This document shows, one piece after another, positions 26,755-39,359 of a DNA stretch of 64,000 nucleotides; positions within the stretch are counted from its first letter, which is position 1; every line of letters starts with the position of its first letter. This DNA is from Metridium senile (taxonomy: Eukaryota > Cnidaria > Anthozoa > Actiniaria > Metridiidae): NCBI GenBank assembly GCA_949775045.1, contig OX459106.1:1077727-1141726 (forward strand), given 5' to 3'. Position numbers and translations under genes: made by a program. The notes beneath the pieces were generated by a model. The model did no database searches. It worked only from the letters and a program-made list of their open reading frames with translations, and was not told the DNA's origin.

Positions 26755-27990
26755 ATAACCAAGGTAGGCCTTGTCATAAGATACACCACTGTGAATTTAG
26801 TTTTGAACAATTTTGAAAAATTTTGCTCGTCGAGCTGCACAAGAAATCCCTGCCGCGCATACGAAGCCATTCAAAATGGCCGGTAATTTGAAATTCTCGC
26901 CGGATTTATTCCTCGAGGGGATAACTTTTATGAGACATTTTTTGATAATCGTAAATTAAAGGGTAACTATCTGGCTTTCGTGTTGCGGAGTATCAAGGCA
27001 AGGGAATGCGATTTAGTGTGAGAATTTGAGCGATTTTTGAGAGCAACTCGGTCCGTTGGCCGACCCAAGGTCCCTTCCTTGTCTTGTTCTTAGTAGTAGG
27101 GGGAGAACATAGCTAAAACATAGCTAAAAACCGCCCAAACAGCCTGAAATCGCTACCAAATAGCAAGAAAGACACAAGAAACAATCCACGAAGGTTACAG
27201 CTTATTTCCTTTATTTTATCGACGAGTTATAGATTTGAGAATAATTCTACATAGAAAGCCTTATTATAAAGCGCCTCTATCTATGAGATTGGGCTTCCTG
27301 TGTTGTAAACAGCACGGCGGTGATTTGAGCTATCTTTTGTTGAGATATAAGCTTAGATGTCTTTGCTTTTCAGTCACTTTTAAAAAGCTTTAAAATTCAC
27401 GAAAAGGTTTTCTACTAAAGTAAACATAGTTTTTGAAGTCAGGCAATGTTATTGTCTTTCTTTTTCTGCATACAAAAGGTTCATAAATCTTGAAAAGGAC
27501 GATTTACTCGATCCAAAGTGCTGTCTGCGTTCCTCATCATCCTTTCATCTTCTTCATAAAGTATGACACAGACAAATAAATTCCTTCAAAAGTTGACAGT
27601 GATTTCGATTAAAGTTCTTATTATTGTTTATCGAAAAATAAGCTTCCGTAGGCTCTTTTTCTCGATGCAAACGTCCACAAGACCGACGAATTTCAACTCG
27701 TTTCAACATCCATCGTGGCTCACTTGTTTATGTCAGCTAAAATCCTTTGTAAAACTTGTTTTTTGTTTCTTGACTTTGTTTGATGTTGATATAAACAAAA
27801 CCCTTTGTCTTTAAATGATCAAGACAGCTACAGTAATTTTAATATTTTGGCATTAAAATTGCTGTAAGTTTGTTGAGGCAGCCATCACATGAATGAAAAC
27901 CGGTTGAATGCAACGCACGCGCGTCGTAAAATATCAAAAAACAATATGACTTTCTCTCGCTTTTTAAAATAGCCATAAAATAAATAACTT
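26755..27990. other. Spacer between arms 2 and 3
   Basis: No supportable gene. The first ~80 bp (ggtaggccttgtcataagat...) recurs inverted at about 28700-28780, so the spacer itself contains inverted homology. Confidence 0.5.
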
Positions 27991-27995
27991 ATTAA

Positions 27996-28119
27996 CCTCG
28001 TCCGTTCGGTCATTACAGGGAAATCTCAGACCTCAGTCTTGATGTATTGACCTCGCTGTCGCTCGGTCAATACGACAAGACCTCGGTCTGAGATATCCCT
28101 GTAATGACCTAACTCTCGG
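27996..28119. mobile_element. TTAA-flanked palindromic MITE
   Basis: TTAA at 27992-27995 and 28120-28123, arms with ggtcattacagggaaatctc and complement. A near twin is at 35404-35527, and the flanks are also shared, so it may be part of a larger repeat. Confidence 0.55.
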
Positions 28120-28140
28120 TTAATAAGTGGTATATATTTT

Positions 28141-28840
28141 GCATTCTGAAAGTTAAAGGAGGAAATATGAGTCTGTGAAAAAAATCAGCTTGGGTAAATG
28201 TAATGGAGCGAAGTTATAAAGCTCTAAACATTGAGAAAATAAGGCTGCTTTCAGACGGGTCTGCGTGTGGCTATAATCAATTAGCGTGTCATGTGTCAAC
28301 AAGTAATTAACATAAAGTTCCTTTATTCTACAAAATAGCATTACAGTACGGGTAAACTTTATTTTAGTTTTTTATTACATTTAACCAAGCTGATTTTTTC
28401 ACAGACTAATATGTCCTCCTTTTACTTTTTGGTCAGCACATCGGAAAAAGGCCCGTTATTTTTTACCTATTTTGCATAATGTAATTAGTGCACTTCAGAA
28501 ATATATTATGTCAAAAAAATATAAAAGCAGTTGAAAGTTTTTTAAAAAGCTTGGAGCATAACTTACGATAATTGCAAAGATTGCAACGGTAGTTTTGAAT
28601 CATGCAGTAGAGTTAATATTTTGGGCACACGAAGCCGCCAAAGTTGACCTAAAATTACGAGTCTCAAACGGGCGATTTGGCGCGAAATCGTTTTTCCCCG
28701 TTTTTTCCTCAAAAAAGCAAAAATTTTATAAACTAAATACACAGTGGTGTATCTCATGACAAGGCCTACCTATGGTTAAAATATGAGCAAAATCGATAAA
28801 ACATGCTTTGCTGCGAATGTCTGATATTAATGGACATCGC
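28141..28840. repeat. Inverted-repeat family, also at 32085-32540
   Basis: 28141-28285 (gagtctgtgaaaaaaatcag, taatggagcga) and 28370-28440 are inverted relative to one another. 28430-28720 recurs reversed at 32090-32400. The open frames are not conserved. Confidence 0.55.
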
Positions 28841-29334
28841 CTCTTAAACTATACGTTGGCGGACAGCCGACAGTTAGTGAAGATTATAGAAAAAAGATGT
28901 AACGTGGCAATATTTATTTGCCATTAAAACTAGTCTGGCTGCCGCATTTTGTACTCTCTGAATCATTAACAATTAACAATTCGATAAGCGTGTAAATTAA
29001 AGAATAAACTAGAGTGATTTTCATAAACCCGTGAAATACATGTTAGCGTATAAGTACCGACTATGCTCTAATTCTTTTGTTTTCTTTTGTTATTACTATA
29101 TTTAACTTTTGTATCACGGATTTATGAAAACCACTCTATTACAATAGTCAATACGACTATCAGGGTCTGAATGGGGGGTTCCCAATATCAGTTAACAGCT
29201 AAATTTTAGCAATTTTCTCAGTTATCAGTTAAATTAAAACCAAAAAAATATCAGCTAACAGTTATCCTTAATGATTCATATCTCAGTCGGTCTGGGGGTT
29301 GCTAGGAGTTATTGGAATAAAGATAGCTATCTAA

Positions 29335-29466
29335 GATGCTGTTTATATGAAGGCGAGTTGTCCCTGCTAACCGGGATAACTCTATTGTTTTGAGTCTCCC
29401 GGGAAATACAAAACAAAAGAGTTATCCCGGCTAGCAGGGACAACTCGCTTTCATATAAACAGCCCT
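29335..29466. mobile_element. MITE, Harbinger-like, third copy
   Basis: Same family as 2742-2871, TAA at 29332-29334 and 29467-29469. Arms 1 and 2 lack it at this position. Confidence 0.65.
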
Positions 29467-29469
29467 TAA

Positions 29470-29726
29470 GGCTAGGTTTACACGGTACGGATTGAATATT
29501 TTCGTTCTGTTCAGACGCGACCATAAAAACCGGTCAATTGTAAGTTTGGTCAGTGGTTTTAACATCGGGCCGGCTGAAAAATCGTCCTCGATTTTGCAGG
29601 TCGAATATTTGAACGGTTAGGCGTCCAAATTATTGAACGTTTAGCGCGGTCCCGTGTGAACGGAACCCGTAAACAGATGTTTTTTTGACCGATCAAAAAT
29701 TCGTCCAGTACCTTGTAAACGTAGCC
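29470..29726. mobile_element. Second Harbinger-like MITE inserted at the neighbour's TAA
   Basis: Ends GGCTAGGTTTACACGGTAC and the complement of GGCTACGTTTACAAGGTAC, TAA at 29467-29469 and 29727-29729. It is a different family from the adjacent MITE. Confidence 0.6.
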
Positions 29727-30059
29727 TAACTCTTGAAAATGCCAATTTCGATTTACCCCTATTTCAAAAATCGTTGTCGCAGCCGAAGCTACAGTAAACA
29801 CTCTGAAGCCTGCAAAGGATGTCGGTTACATGGACTAGATTTGTGATTTATTACACGTTTTTTAAAGAAATATTTATATTTATATCTGCCACAACAACAA
29901 CTTGCTATGGTCATATAACACAAACACGAACAACCCGAAAATATGCTATGAATGAATCGATAACAAGAGAAGAAATACCGACATCCTTTGCAGACTTTAG
30001 AGTGTGGACTGTGGCTTTGCTTGCGACAACGAGTTTTGAAATAGGTGTATTTATAATAT

Positions 30060-31225
30060 AGCTTAGATAGTACGTAAGCTCTGATTGGTTTATTCACTCA
30101 AAAAAGCTATGCTCTATTTCACCGGTAGAGACATGGTTTTTGATTGACAGCTCACAATTTTAATAAGACTATTTCTGTAAGCTACTACATTTACTAAAAA
30201 CGGTTATTAAAATGTAAAAAGACTTTCCATCTTATGACCTTTCTGTTAACCTATAAACCCCTAAAGCCTACGGTGCAATTCAATGACATGCAAACGCGAC
30301 AAAAATCATAGACATGGTTTTGAAAATACGCCGCCTTTAGACAAACTGAATTTGATCAAAGCAAACAAAAACAAAAGGAAAACAGCGTTTCAAAGTGGCA
30401 ATAATTTTTACTTCAGTTTATCCTTGAAATATGAAGATAATTTTTAAGATAATTTCATAGTGAAGAAGTGAGATTTTTTTGCAATTGAACTTGATTAATC
30501 TTGAACAATTACATGTTGAATTTCTCGACGGCAAAATATTATATTTTGTTTCATAAAAACAAACAACCAAACACACAATCAAGTACAGAATTATATATGT
30601 GTTTTCTTGTTTTTTTATTCTTATAAATAAACCACGTTTGAAAACACGCAATGTGAACAAAGACAAAAAGGCAGATTTACAATTATCTTTCAATTGTCTC
30701 GTCAGAAACTGATCAACTTTAAACCTGCAAACGTTTGATTTAAAGTAAATAAATACATACTTTCAGCAGCCTAAGTAATCTTGTAGATGTGGTCTTTGTT
30801 CTTTTTAACTTGAAAACGTTGTACACAACAAGCTTGTCTTGTTCAAACTGTTTTTTCTCTCAGTACTTTCAGTGAATAAATTGCTGTCAGTCGGCTCGGC
30901 TTTCACCACTCAAATAAAGTTCAAATTCGCTTGAATTGCTGTATATATGGCAGTCTCATGCAAGAGTTCAGCTAAAGGTTTTTGTTTTTAGGCACAGAAG
31001 TCAGCCAAAGCTATATTTTAACGGTTTTTTTAGTAAAATTCCTTCTTTTTAGCTAGCAAAAAAAACCCGGGAAGAAAGTGAACAGCACCTTGGTCCCTTT
31101 TGGTCAAGATTGCTCAATAGTACACTGATTGTGATTGGTTCATTGGGCACTGGTGTTAGTTTTGAGAATTACAATTTTAATCAGCAAATAAAACTACATT
31201 TTTACGGGAAAACCTGCATTGCTAT
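30060..31225. other. Insertion in arm 3, no gene seen
   Basis: AT-rich, absent from the corresponding place in arms 1 and 2. No ORF has a recognisable domain. Confidence 0.45.
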
Positions 31226-31228
31226 ATT

Positions 31229-31424
31229 ATAAAAGCAATAGAAGCCAGTTCCTATGACTCTACCAGTGAAATAGAGCACTTGGGATGTTGTTAGAAACAC
31301 TCGAAAAAGTTATAAAATCACTCGCTTTCAGCTCGTGATTTTATAACTTTTCTCGTGTTTCTCCCAACATCCCGCGTGCTCTATTTCACCGGTAGAGTCA
31401 TAGGAACTGGCTTCTATTGCTTAT
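31229..31424. mobile_element. Foldback MITE
   Basis: Long near-perfect arms (agaagccagttcctatgact ... complement) meeting at ataaaatcactcgctttcag. Confidence 0.65.
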
Positions 31425-31517
31425 ATATACACTCGATACCGTGAATGAGTAAACACGATCTCGTGGCATGGGGCGTGACACGCTTTAATCACACAAAAAA
31501 AACATAAAGAACGTTTA

Positions 31518-31811
31518 CAGCGCAACGCACCTTACCATGGCATGGCCACCTAATTAAAGTTTTGTACAAGTTAACTAATCAAAAACCGAAAATTTGGCCT
31601 TAATATAAAAGACACGCCGAGTGTCAAACGGTAAACACTTTGAAATGTTCAAAGCGAAGACAAGAGTGAAGTTTATAAGTGGCTGAAAAACCTCCCAGAT
31701 TGTTTAAATTTGAATAGGTGTAGCAAATAATTTGAAAAGAGAAACGTTTGAACGCTAAGCTAACTTGTACAAAACGTTAATTGGGTTGCCACGGTAAGGC
31801 GCGTTATGCTG
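31518..31811. mobile_element. TA-flanked MITE with empty site in arm 1
   Basis: Ends CAGCGCAACGCACCTTACC and the complement of CAGCATAACGCGCCTTACC, TA at 31516-31517 and 31812-31813. Arm 1 reads acgtttaaaacc uninterrupted (TA at 598-599). Confidence 0.75.
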
Positions 31812-32681
31812 TAAAACCACTGAAGTTTGCAATGAGCTGTTCCAGGTAAGTCAAATGTCGAGAGTAAGACAGTTTTTAACATTTAAAAGTCAGTCAACTG
31901 CATTTCGGGTCAGAAAAAAGTACTTTTACCATGAAATGACACATAACAGTGATTAAACACAACGAAGCACTTTGGTTTTTCGAAATTTCTCAAAATTATT
32001 TTTGTTTATAGCGCATTTCTCCAAGACCACCGTCTTTGTATGATCAATGTTGCAGTTTAGTTTGGGTCTAGCTTACTCTGCTCTGTGAAAAATTTTGCTT
32101 TTTTGAGGAAAAAACGGGGGGAAACGATTTCGCGCCAAAAACCCCGTCTGAGACTCGTAATTTTAGGTCAACTTTGGCGGCTTCGTGTGCCCAAAATATT
32201 AACTCTACTGCATGATTCAAAACTACCGTTGCAATCTTTGCAATTATCGTAAGTTATGTTTCAAACTGTTTAAACAACTTTCAATTGCTGTTATATTTTT
32301 TTGACATATTATTTCTGAAGTGCACTAATTACATTATGCAAAATAGGTAAAAAATAACGGGCCTTTTTACGATGTGCTGACCAAAATTATTCAATGATAT
32401 TTTGCATTTTGAGAGTTAAAGGAGGATATATGAGTCTGTGAAAAAATCAGCTTGGGTAAATGTAATGGAGCGAAATTATAAAGCTCTAAACATTGAGAAA
32501 ATAAGGCTGCTTTCAGACGAGTCTACGTGTGGCTGTAATCAATTTGCTTTAGTGAAAAATTATGGCGTTCACTTTCCGCAAAAATTGGATCGCTGAATTC
32601 AACATTGTACTTTTTGTATTCGTCCTTTTTTTGCGACTGGACATTCAAGTTTTTATATTTTATGCATATATTCCCAGTTTA

Positions 32682-32980
32682 CAGCGGTTCGCAGTCACAC
32701 GTGCACCGCTCGCATAAAAAGCACCGCTATAAAACGTGAAGTTGATGGACGTCAATCAAACTGTGTTAACAAGAAGCATGGTGTTTTGATTTCAGTCGGA
32801 CTGCGAAATGTGTCTGAATCCGACGAAGAGGTTGTTGTAGGAATTCAGACATGTTTCGCAACCCGACTGAAGTAAAAACACCATGCGTCATGTAAACACA
32901 GTTTGATTGACGTCCACCAACTTCACGTTTTATAGCGGTGCTTTTTATGCGAGCGGTGCACGTGTGACTGCGAACCGCTG
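32682..32980. mobile_element. TA-flanked foldback MITE (family A)
   Basis: 299 bp, ends CAGCGGTTCGCAGTCACACG and exact complement, TA at 32680-32681 and 32981-32982. A second member is at 52675-52979. Internal ORFs are palindrome shadows. Confidence 0.8.
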
Positions 32981-32984
32981 TAAC

Positions 32985-35395
32985 ATCTCCTTTTATCATT
33001 CAACTTTGTAGTTTCAAGAGTCCAACATTGTATGTTACGTAGTCCGAAATGCAAGTTTTCATTATTCAACATTCAACATCGAGCAATTCAACATGCATTG
33101 AGCACATACAACTTTTGTAATTCTTCATAAATTCATAAGTTTTATACGTCACGTGGACGCGTACCTAAAATTGTAAAAAAGGGAATTGGTAACTATTTGG
33201 GTTTCGTTAAAAAACTTATCGGTAATTGTCTTAAAATTTAAGCAAACTACTAGGATTTATTATAATTCTACAATACTCAGGATGAATGTGATACACATTT
33301 GCGTATCATGAGCAATGTAATCGTAGCAAGTTCATGCTATGGGGAAATTGTTAATGATTATCATGGTATTGAAGTATTGGTTCTAAAATAAGAAAATCCA
33401 TCTCCAGTTATGGTGGGATCAGTTATATCTATCTACGGGAAGTCTTATACCGGATTTGAATGAAGTATCATGGATAATTAATTATGTTAAAGGTTTTTTC
33501 TGTCATCCGAGAACTGTTTTTGAAAAGAGACTAATTTACAGTTCAGCAGATATATAAATTTATCATTTAATTGAACCATTATTAATGTAATTATATAATC
33601 ATAACTATAACTCTTATATAACATACTGTTATTGTTTCTATATAACATGACAATTATGTCCATTTGCTTAATGCACATATATGCATTTACTGGCGTAGCT
33701 AAAGACACTTGGGCATTATATTTTTCTTGTTTTACCTTTGTGGATCGTTATTTGTATGGAAATCAAGGCTGATTTTGGGTTTTCCGTGCTGGTGAGCTAA
33801 CCTAGCGATATCACGTTTTTGAAGCATGTTAGTAGACACACAGTATTATTTTAAAGTTGTCGCACTACAAAGGAAATGAGTTCTTTACTTGAACAAGTTA
33901 TCAACTATCCTAACGTAGCTTTGTGTATCAAAACTCTTTTGTGCATTTATGTCGGTTTTGGTTGTGCTAAATTACTAGCATATACACATATCGTAATGAT
34001 TATTAAAACAACAATAATTTGATCATGTATGTGGCGAAAAAACATATGTCATGATCTATAGATATACCAAGATCACGTGCTAAATCCTTGTCATTTATTA
34101 TATTAATAAACAATGTAATATGTTTCAAAATTGTTATGAATTATATAAAACAAAAAGGTGAACAATAGCCTCCAGCCCTACCTTAATTAACGTTGCAAGG
34201 CTAGCTATGATTTGTAATAGGACCATCAACCCAAATATTGTTAAAAAGAAATGCTTCCTAGATTCCTCTAGCTAGCTCCTAATTTATAGTAACTTTAGTG
34301 TTTAGCATACAGGATTACTTGGCATTGATAATTTTTTTGATTGCCACAAAGCTCAAGTCAGTTAAAACGTAACCGTTATACATTTAATAAAGATGTCGAA
34401 CTTTATAAATCAGTGTTCATGTATTGACGTTTGTCATAAGAACATACGTAGAAATTCCTCATTTTTAATCGAGTTTAATTTTACAGCAACACTACTAGAA
34501 ACTGAACCGTTTCGCATGGTCAGACGTTGTTTGTAAATCTTTCCCCTTCTTTTGTATACCCAAACGACAAAAAAAAATGTATTTTACTATATATAGCGGA
34601 ATACTGGTACTTATACAATTATACACATCGGTATATAAGTACTTATCAGATTATATATTCATTAAGCCTCACGACGAAAAGCCCAACTTAACTCAAAAGG
34701 TAGACCTATTTTATTTATAAATCTAAACTTAGCCTAGCTGCAATTAATGGTCATCAAGTCGATAATACAAAGTGTCTCACTAGAATTGTAACAACTGCAT
34801 TCATGCAATTGAGGTCGTCATGAAAATTGTCTTTTTTGTCAAGATTTAACCTTGTTTGATTGGTCGACCATAGACTTTGACCGTCATACAAAATATACTA
34901 CAAATTATAAGTTGGCGGAAGGCAGCCAACTGCAACGTGGCAATGTCTGTTAGCCATTAAAATTAGTCTGGCTTCTGCATTTAACAATTTGTGTGTAAAT
35001 CAGAAATAAGTGTGTAAATCAGAAATAAACTAGAGTGATTTTCATAAACCCGTGAAATACATGTTAGCGTATAAGTACCGACTATGCTTTAATTCTTTCT
35101 TTCTTTTTTTTTTGTTATTACTATTTAACTTTTGTTTCAATGAAAAGCACTCTATTACAATAGTCAATACGATAGTCAATAGTCCTTTATATTATATGGC
35201 ATCAAATTTCCGCGCGCTCTGATTGGTTGCTGACACATAATGACTGGTCATTATTTTCTTGTAATGACCGGTCATTATTTTTTCTCGGCTGGACGGTGGC
35301 TTTGAGTTTGTTTGTATAATCTACTAACGCGAGATGAAAATATCAAAAAAAATATTACTTTCTCTCGCTTTTTAAAATAGCCATATAATAAATAA
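32985..35395. other. Gene-free AT-rich stretch
   Basis: 32985-33130 matches the long inverted arms at 53990 and 55800 (catctccttttatcattcaa), and 32560-32650 matches 55935-56020. 33150-34890 shows nothing supportable. 34980-35170 repeats the segment at 28980-29160. Confidence 0.5.
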
Positions 35396-35403
35396 CTTAT
35401 TAA

Positions 35404-35527
35404 CCTCGTCCGTTCGGTCATTACAGGGAAATCTCAGACCTCAGTCTTGATGTATTGACCTCGCTATCGATCGGTCAATACGATAAGACCACGGTCTGAG
35501 ATTTCCCTGTAATGACCTCACTCTCGG
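35404..35527. mobile_element. TTAA-flanked palindromic MITE, second copy
   Basis: TTAA at 35400-35403 and 35528-35531. Same arms as 27996-28119. Confidence 0.55.
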
Positions 35528-35650
35528 TTAATAAGTGGTATATATTTTATAAAATAGTCATATTATATTAGATTTGATAAACTTATTATAGAGTAATCGA
35601 TATATTTATATAGATATTGTTTTCCTTTATACAATTTTAACATGTGTTAA

Positions 35651-36655
35651 TGATTCATATTTCAGTCGGCCTGGGGGTTGCTAGGAGTTATTGGAATAAA
35701 GATATCTATCTAACTCTTGAAAATGCCAATTTCTATATTTACCCTATTTCAAAAATCGTTTTGCAGCCGAAGCTACAGTCAACACACTGAAGCCTTCAAA
35801 GGATGTAGGTTATATTGACATAATTTGTGATTTAATGCACGTTTTTTCAAGAAATATTTATATTTATATCTGCCACAACAGCAACTTGCTATGGTCATAG
35901 AAAACACAAACAAGAACAACCCGAAAATATGCTATGAATATATTGATAACAAGAGAAAAAATACCGACATCCATTGCAGACTTTAGAATATACACTCGAC
36001 ACCGTGGAAGCTAAGTAAACACGATGTCGTGGCATGGGGCGTGACACGCTTTAATCACGAAAACCCATAAAGAACGTTTAAAACCACTGAAGTTTGCAAT
36101 GAACTCTTTCAGGTAAGTCAAATGTCGAGAGTAAGACAGTTTTTAACATTTAAACGTCAGTCCACTGCATTTAGGGTCAGAAAAAAGTACGTTTAATTTG
36201 CCCTCAAACTTTTACCATGAAAGGACACATAACAGTGAGTAATCACAACGAAGCACTTTGGTTTTTCGAAATTTCTCAAAATGATTTTTGTTTAAAGCGC
36301 ATTTCTCCTAGACCACCTTCTTTGTATGATGTTGCAGTTTAGTTTGGGTCTAGCTTACTCTGTTCAGTTTGCCAGTTACACCATGATACCATGCGGTCGT
36401 TGTTTTATATCTTCTTTGCAAAAAAATATTTTTGAGCTCGATTTTTTATAAGGTTGTGGATCTCAATATGTTGTTTGATTTAGTTTTTTGTTTTAAACGT
36501 GTGCTTTGAGGTGAATTGTGTCTTGTATATATCCTTTAAAATAACTTGTTAACTTATAAAGCGCTATATATCAATATATATTTTCATTGGCGCATAAACA
36601 AAATACAATTGAATAACATAAAACTGAAAACATTTTCAAGAGTTAGATAGATATC
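35651..36655 (+). mobile_element. 3'-truncated copy of the 1.1-kb TTAA element
   Basis: Begins after TTAA (35647-35650) like 124 onward and ends at gatagatatctttg, where an unrelated retroelement tail begins. Confidence 0.6.
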
Positions 36656-36659
36656 TTTG

Positions 36660-36958
36660 TAGATGAGGCATGATCACTTGGTGTAGTCTTGAGAAAGACT
36701 GATGGTGTTACGTTGATGGCTGACGTTTCGACAACCAGAGCAAATGAAAAGACAGCGGTGTTATTTATGTGTCTGGTTCGTCGGTAATGTTGTTTTTGAT
36801 GCGTGGGTAGCCGTTAGTCATTGTGTTAGCGGAAAGCTAACCCACCATCTTTAACATTTTTTTCATGATTCATTAGTTAATTTACATTATTATTTTTAGA
36901 TTGTAAAAGCATTGAGACTTTGTGGAATGCTTCCAATAAAGTTTTTTTATTTTTATTA
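36660..36958 (+). mobile_element. Retroelement 3' tail fragment
   Basis: Contains gctgacgtttcgacaacc, a phrase I associate with Penelope-like elements, then attgtaaaagcattgagact and aataaagtttttttatt, typical of a LINE 3' end. Family is uncertain. Confidence 0.4.
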
Positions 36959-37117
36959 TTATAATTTCTCATGAATTATTAATGAGTTTTTTTTAAATCA
37001 CTTAGAATTTCTATGAAGTAAAATCGTTTAGAAGTTTAAGTTAAGATGATAGAACGTGTCGATTTTCTTGCATTTTAAAATCACTTAATCAGTTCTAAGT
37101 GGCCGTTTACAAGGAGA

Positions 37118-38860
37118 TAGGGAGATCAATTAACTGGGAGAGTATCTTCTATAATTCTAATCAACTTCCAGATGTGAATTACTATTTTAATTCTTTTTAT
37201 GAGGAGATTGACAAGGTCATTGATAGGCATACACCTCTACGTAAAATATCTAAAAAAGAAATGAAAACTAAATCTAAACCATGGATAACTAGGGCTATCA
37301 AAAAAATGTTCTTTACAGAAAATTCCTTTCAAATAAGTGCTCTTACCACTGGTCTAAATACAAAGCCTATCGAAATAAGCTGACCTCTATTATTCGTTTG
37401 GGTAAACTATGTATTACAATAACTATTTTGCTATCAATAATAACAATATCAAAAGTATTTGGAGAAGTATTAAAGAGATAGTTACTCTCAAAAAGAGAAA
37501 AATTAATCTTCCTACTAGAATCGTGCACAATAATTCTATTCTTAATAATAGTACGTCTATAGCTAATGCCTTTAATACCTTTTTTTCTAATGTAGGTAAG
37601 AAGTTAGCTGACAAATTCCAACAACCAACCTTTATAAATCATTCCTAGTAAATCCACCTCAGTCCAGTTTTTATTTAATTCCAGTTACCATTATGGAAAT
37701 TGAGCATGAAATTGACAATATTGAAACTTCTAAAGCAGTTGGACCCTTAAGTATTCCAAACAAACTGCTAAAAATCTTAAAAACTTGTCTTGCAAAGCCA
37801 TTAGAGTTTATTTACAACTACTCTTTTTCATACAGTGTGGTTCCTGATAATTTTAAAGTAGCTAAAGTAATTCCTGTTCACAAAAATGGACCAACTACTC
37901 TTCTAAATAACTACCGTCCCATTTCTCTTTTATCAGCCTTTAATCTTATACTAGAGAAACTCATGTACAAGAGACTTATTAACTTCCTTGATAAACATTG
38001 CATTTTAAATGAAGCACAGTTTTGTTTTCGTAGTAACCACTCAACTATACAAGCCATCTTATTAATTATAGACAAAATTACAAAAGCGATAGAAAAGAAA
38101 CATTTTTCATGTGGAATCTTCCTAGATCTATCAAAGGCTTTTGATACTGTCGATCATTCAATATTGCTAAATAAACTTGATTTCTATGGAATAAGGGGTA
38201 TAGCTAAAGACTGGTTTATTTCATACCTACTTGACAGACAGCAGTTTGTCTATATCAATGGTTGTAACTCTGAGCTTAGCCACATTCCTTGTGGTGTTCC
38301 TCAGGGATCTCTTCTAGGTCCACTTCTTATTCTGTTATATATTAATGACTTTCAAAACTGCTCTTCATTATTTGATTACCATTTTTTTGCTGATGACACA
38401 AGTTTATTCTATTCTGATACAAGTCTCAAGGCTCTAGAAAGAAAAGTCAATGAAAATCTCAAATTTATTAACAGTTGGTTAAAGGCCAACCGACTTACTC
38501 TCAATGTTGATAAATCAAACTTTATAATTTTTCATCCACCTCAAAAATCTTTGTCTTGCAATATTAAATTATTTATTAACCAGGAGCTTATTAAATAGGA
38601 AAAATGTACTAAGTGTTTAGGTATCTTCATTGACTCAAATTTGAGATGGAAGCATCAAGGTAATCATATTGCTGCTAAGATTAGAAAAAGTGTAGGTATT
38701 TTATATAAATTAAGACATTATGTTAATTTAAATATTTTGACTCAGCTATACTATTCCCTAATTTATCCCTTTTTGACCTATGGTATCATTGTATGGGGTA
38801 ATACCTATAACACTACCCTACGACCAATCATAACACTACAAAAAGGGCTGTTAGAATAAT
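37118..38860 (+). pseudogene. Non-LTR retrotransposon reverse transcriptase, truncated and broken
   Basis: A jockey/CR1-like ORF2. The pre-RT segment (SKPWITRAIKKM near 37275-37310) is frameshifted, and a 79-residue frame 37409-37645 includes 'IWRSIKEIVTLKKRK'. The palm is in 37693-38598: 'NNYRPISLLSAFNLILEKLM', 'GIFLDLSKAFDTVDH', 'GVPQGSLLGPLL' and the catalytic FADDT at about 38386-38400. A TAG at 38596-38598 interrupts the frame, which then resumes in the same register as 'CLGIFIDSNLRWK' to 38859. It lacks the 5' endonuclease domain and a 3' end. It replaces the LINE/MITE segment seen in arms 1 and 2 at this place. Confidence 0.85.
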
Positions 38861-38867
38861 TACATTT

Positions 38868-38990
38868 TGCTTGCCATGTAAAATGGCGGATTTTTAGGTT
38901 TGTGAAGTGAATCCATTTCCATCGGCCTTTGAATTACTGTAAGATTGCTCATAAATATTGTGATAAGTTCACCAATGTCTTTTCTTAAAG
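38868..38990 (+). promoter_or_regulatory. Conserved upstream block of copy 3
   Basis: Matches 4201-4320 (catgtaaaatggcggat ... tccatttccatcggccttt). It keeps the AAAATGGCGG motif but not its inverted partner. It is followed by a ~970-bp insertion that separates it from the gene. Confidence 0.35.
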
Positions 38991-39359
38991 TTTTTCGATG
39001 GTTTGGAAAAAGTTTGATTCTTTTAATATTGTTGTACAATAGTCGCTACTGATCTGCCCGTCTGACAAATTATGTCCAAAAACTCGAGATTTTCTGGGAC
39101 ACGCGTGACTCAACTCGTTGCATAACCCGCATGTAAACAATAATATAGGAGCGCAATGCATTGCTGTTGACTTGGATTAAAAAAAAAACATATTCATTTC
39201 ATAAAACCTTGTAGTAGAGCTTGTTTCTTCAAATATATCCACAGGGAGTCCAACTATGGAACTATGCTAATACGTAAAGTTTCTTGAAAGTTCTTCGATT
39301 AATAGGAACGCCGATTAATTATCAATTAAAAACTCATTTTAAATATAGTACAAGTAGTA

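Larger units (their letters stand above)
29272..32085 (+). mobile_element. Interrupted copy of the 1.1-kb TTAA element
   Basis: The left end after TTAA (29268-29271) matches 124 onward. Pieces up to about 30055 and from 31430 to 32085 match 216-890, and the right end is missing. The intervening sequence is inserted. Confidence 0.6.

Noticed and set aside
32766..32999. 77-residue minus-strand ORF
   Set aside because: It is the arm of a TA MITE; the second copy at 52675-52979 does not keep the frame.
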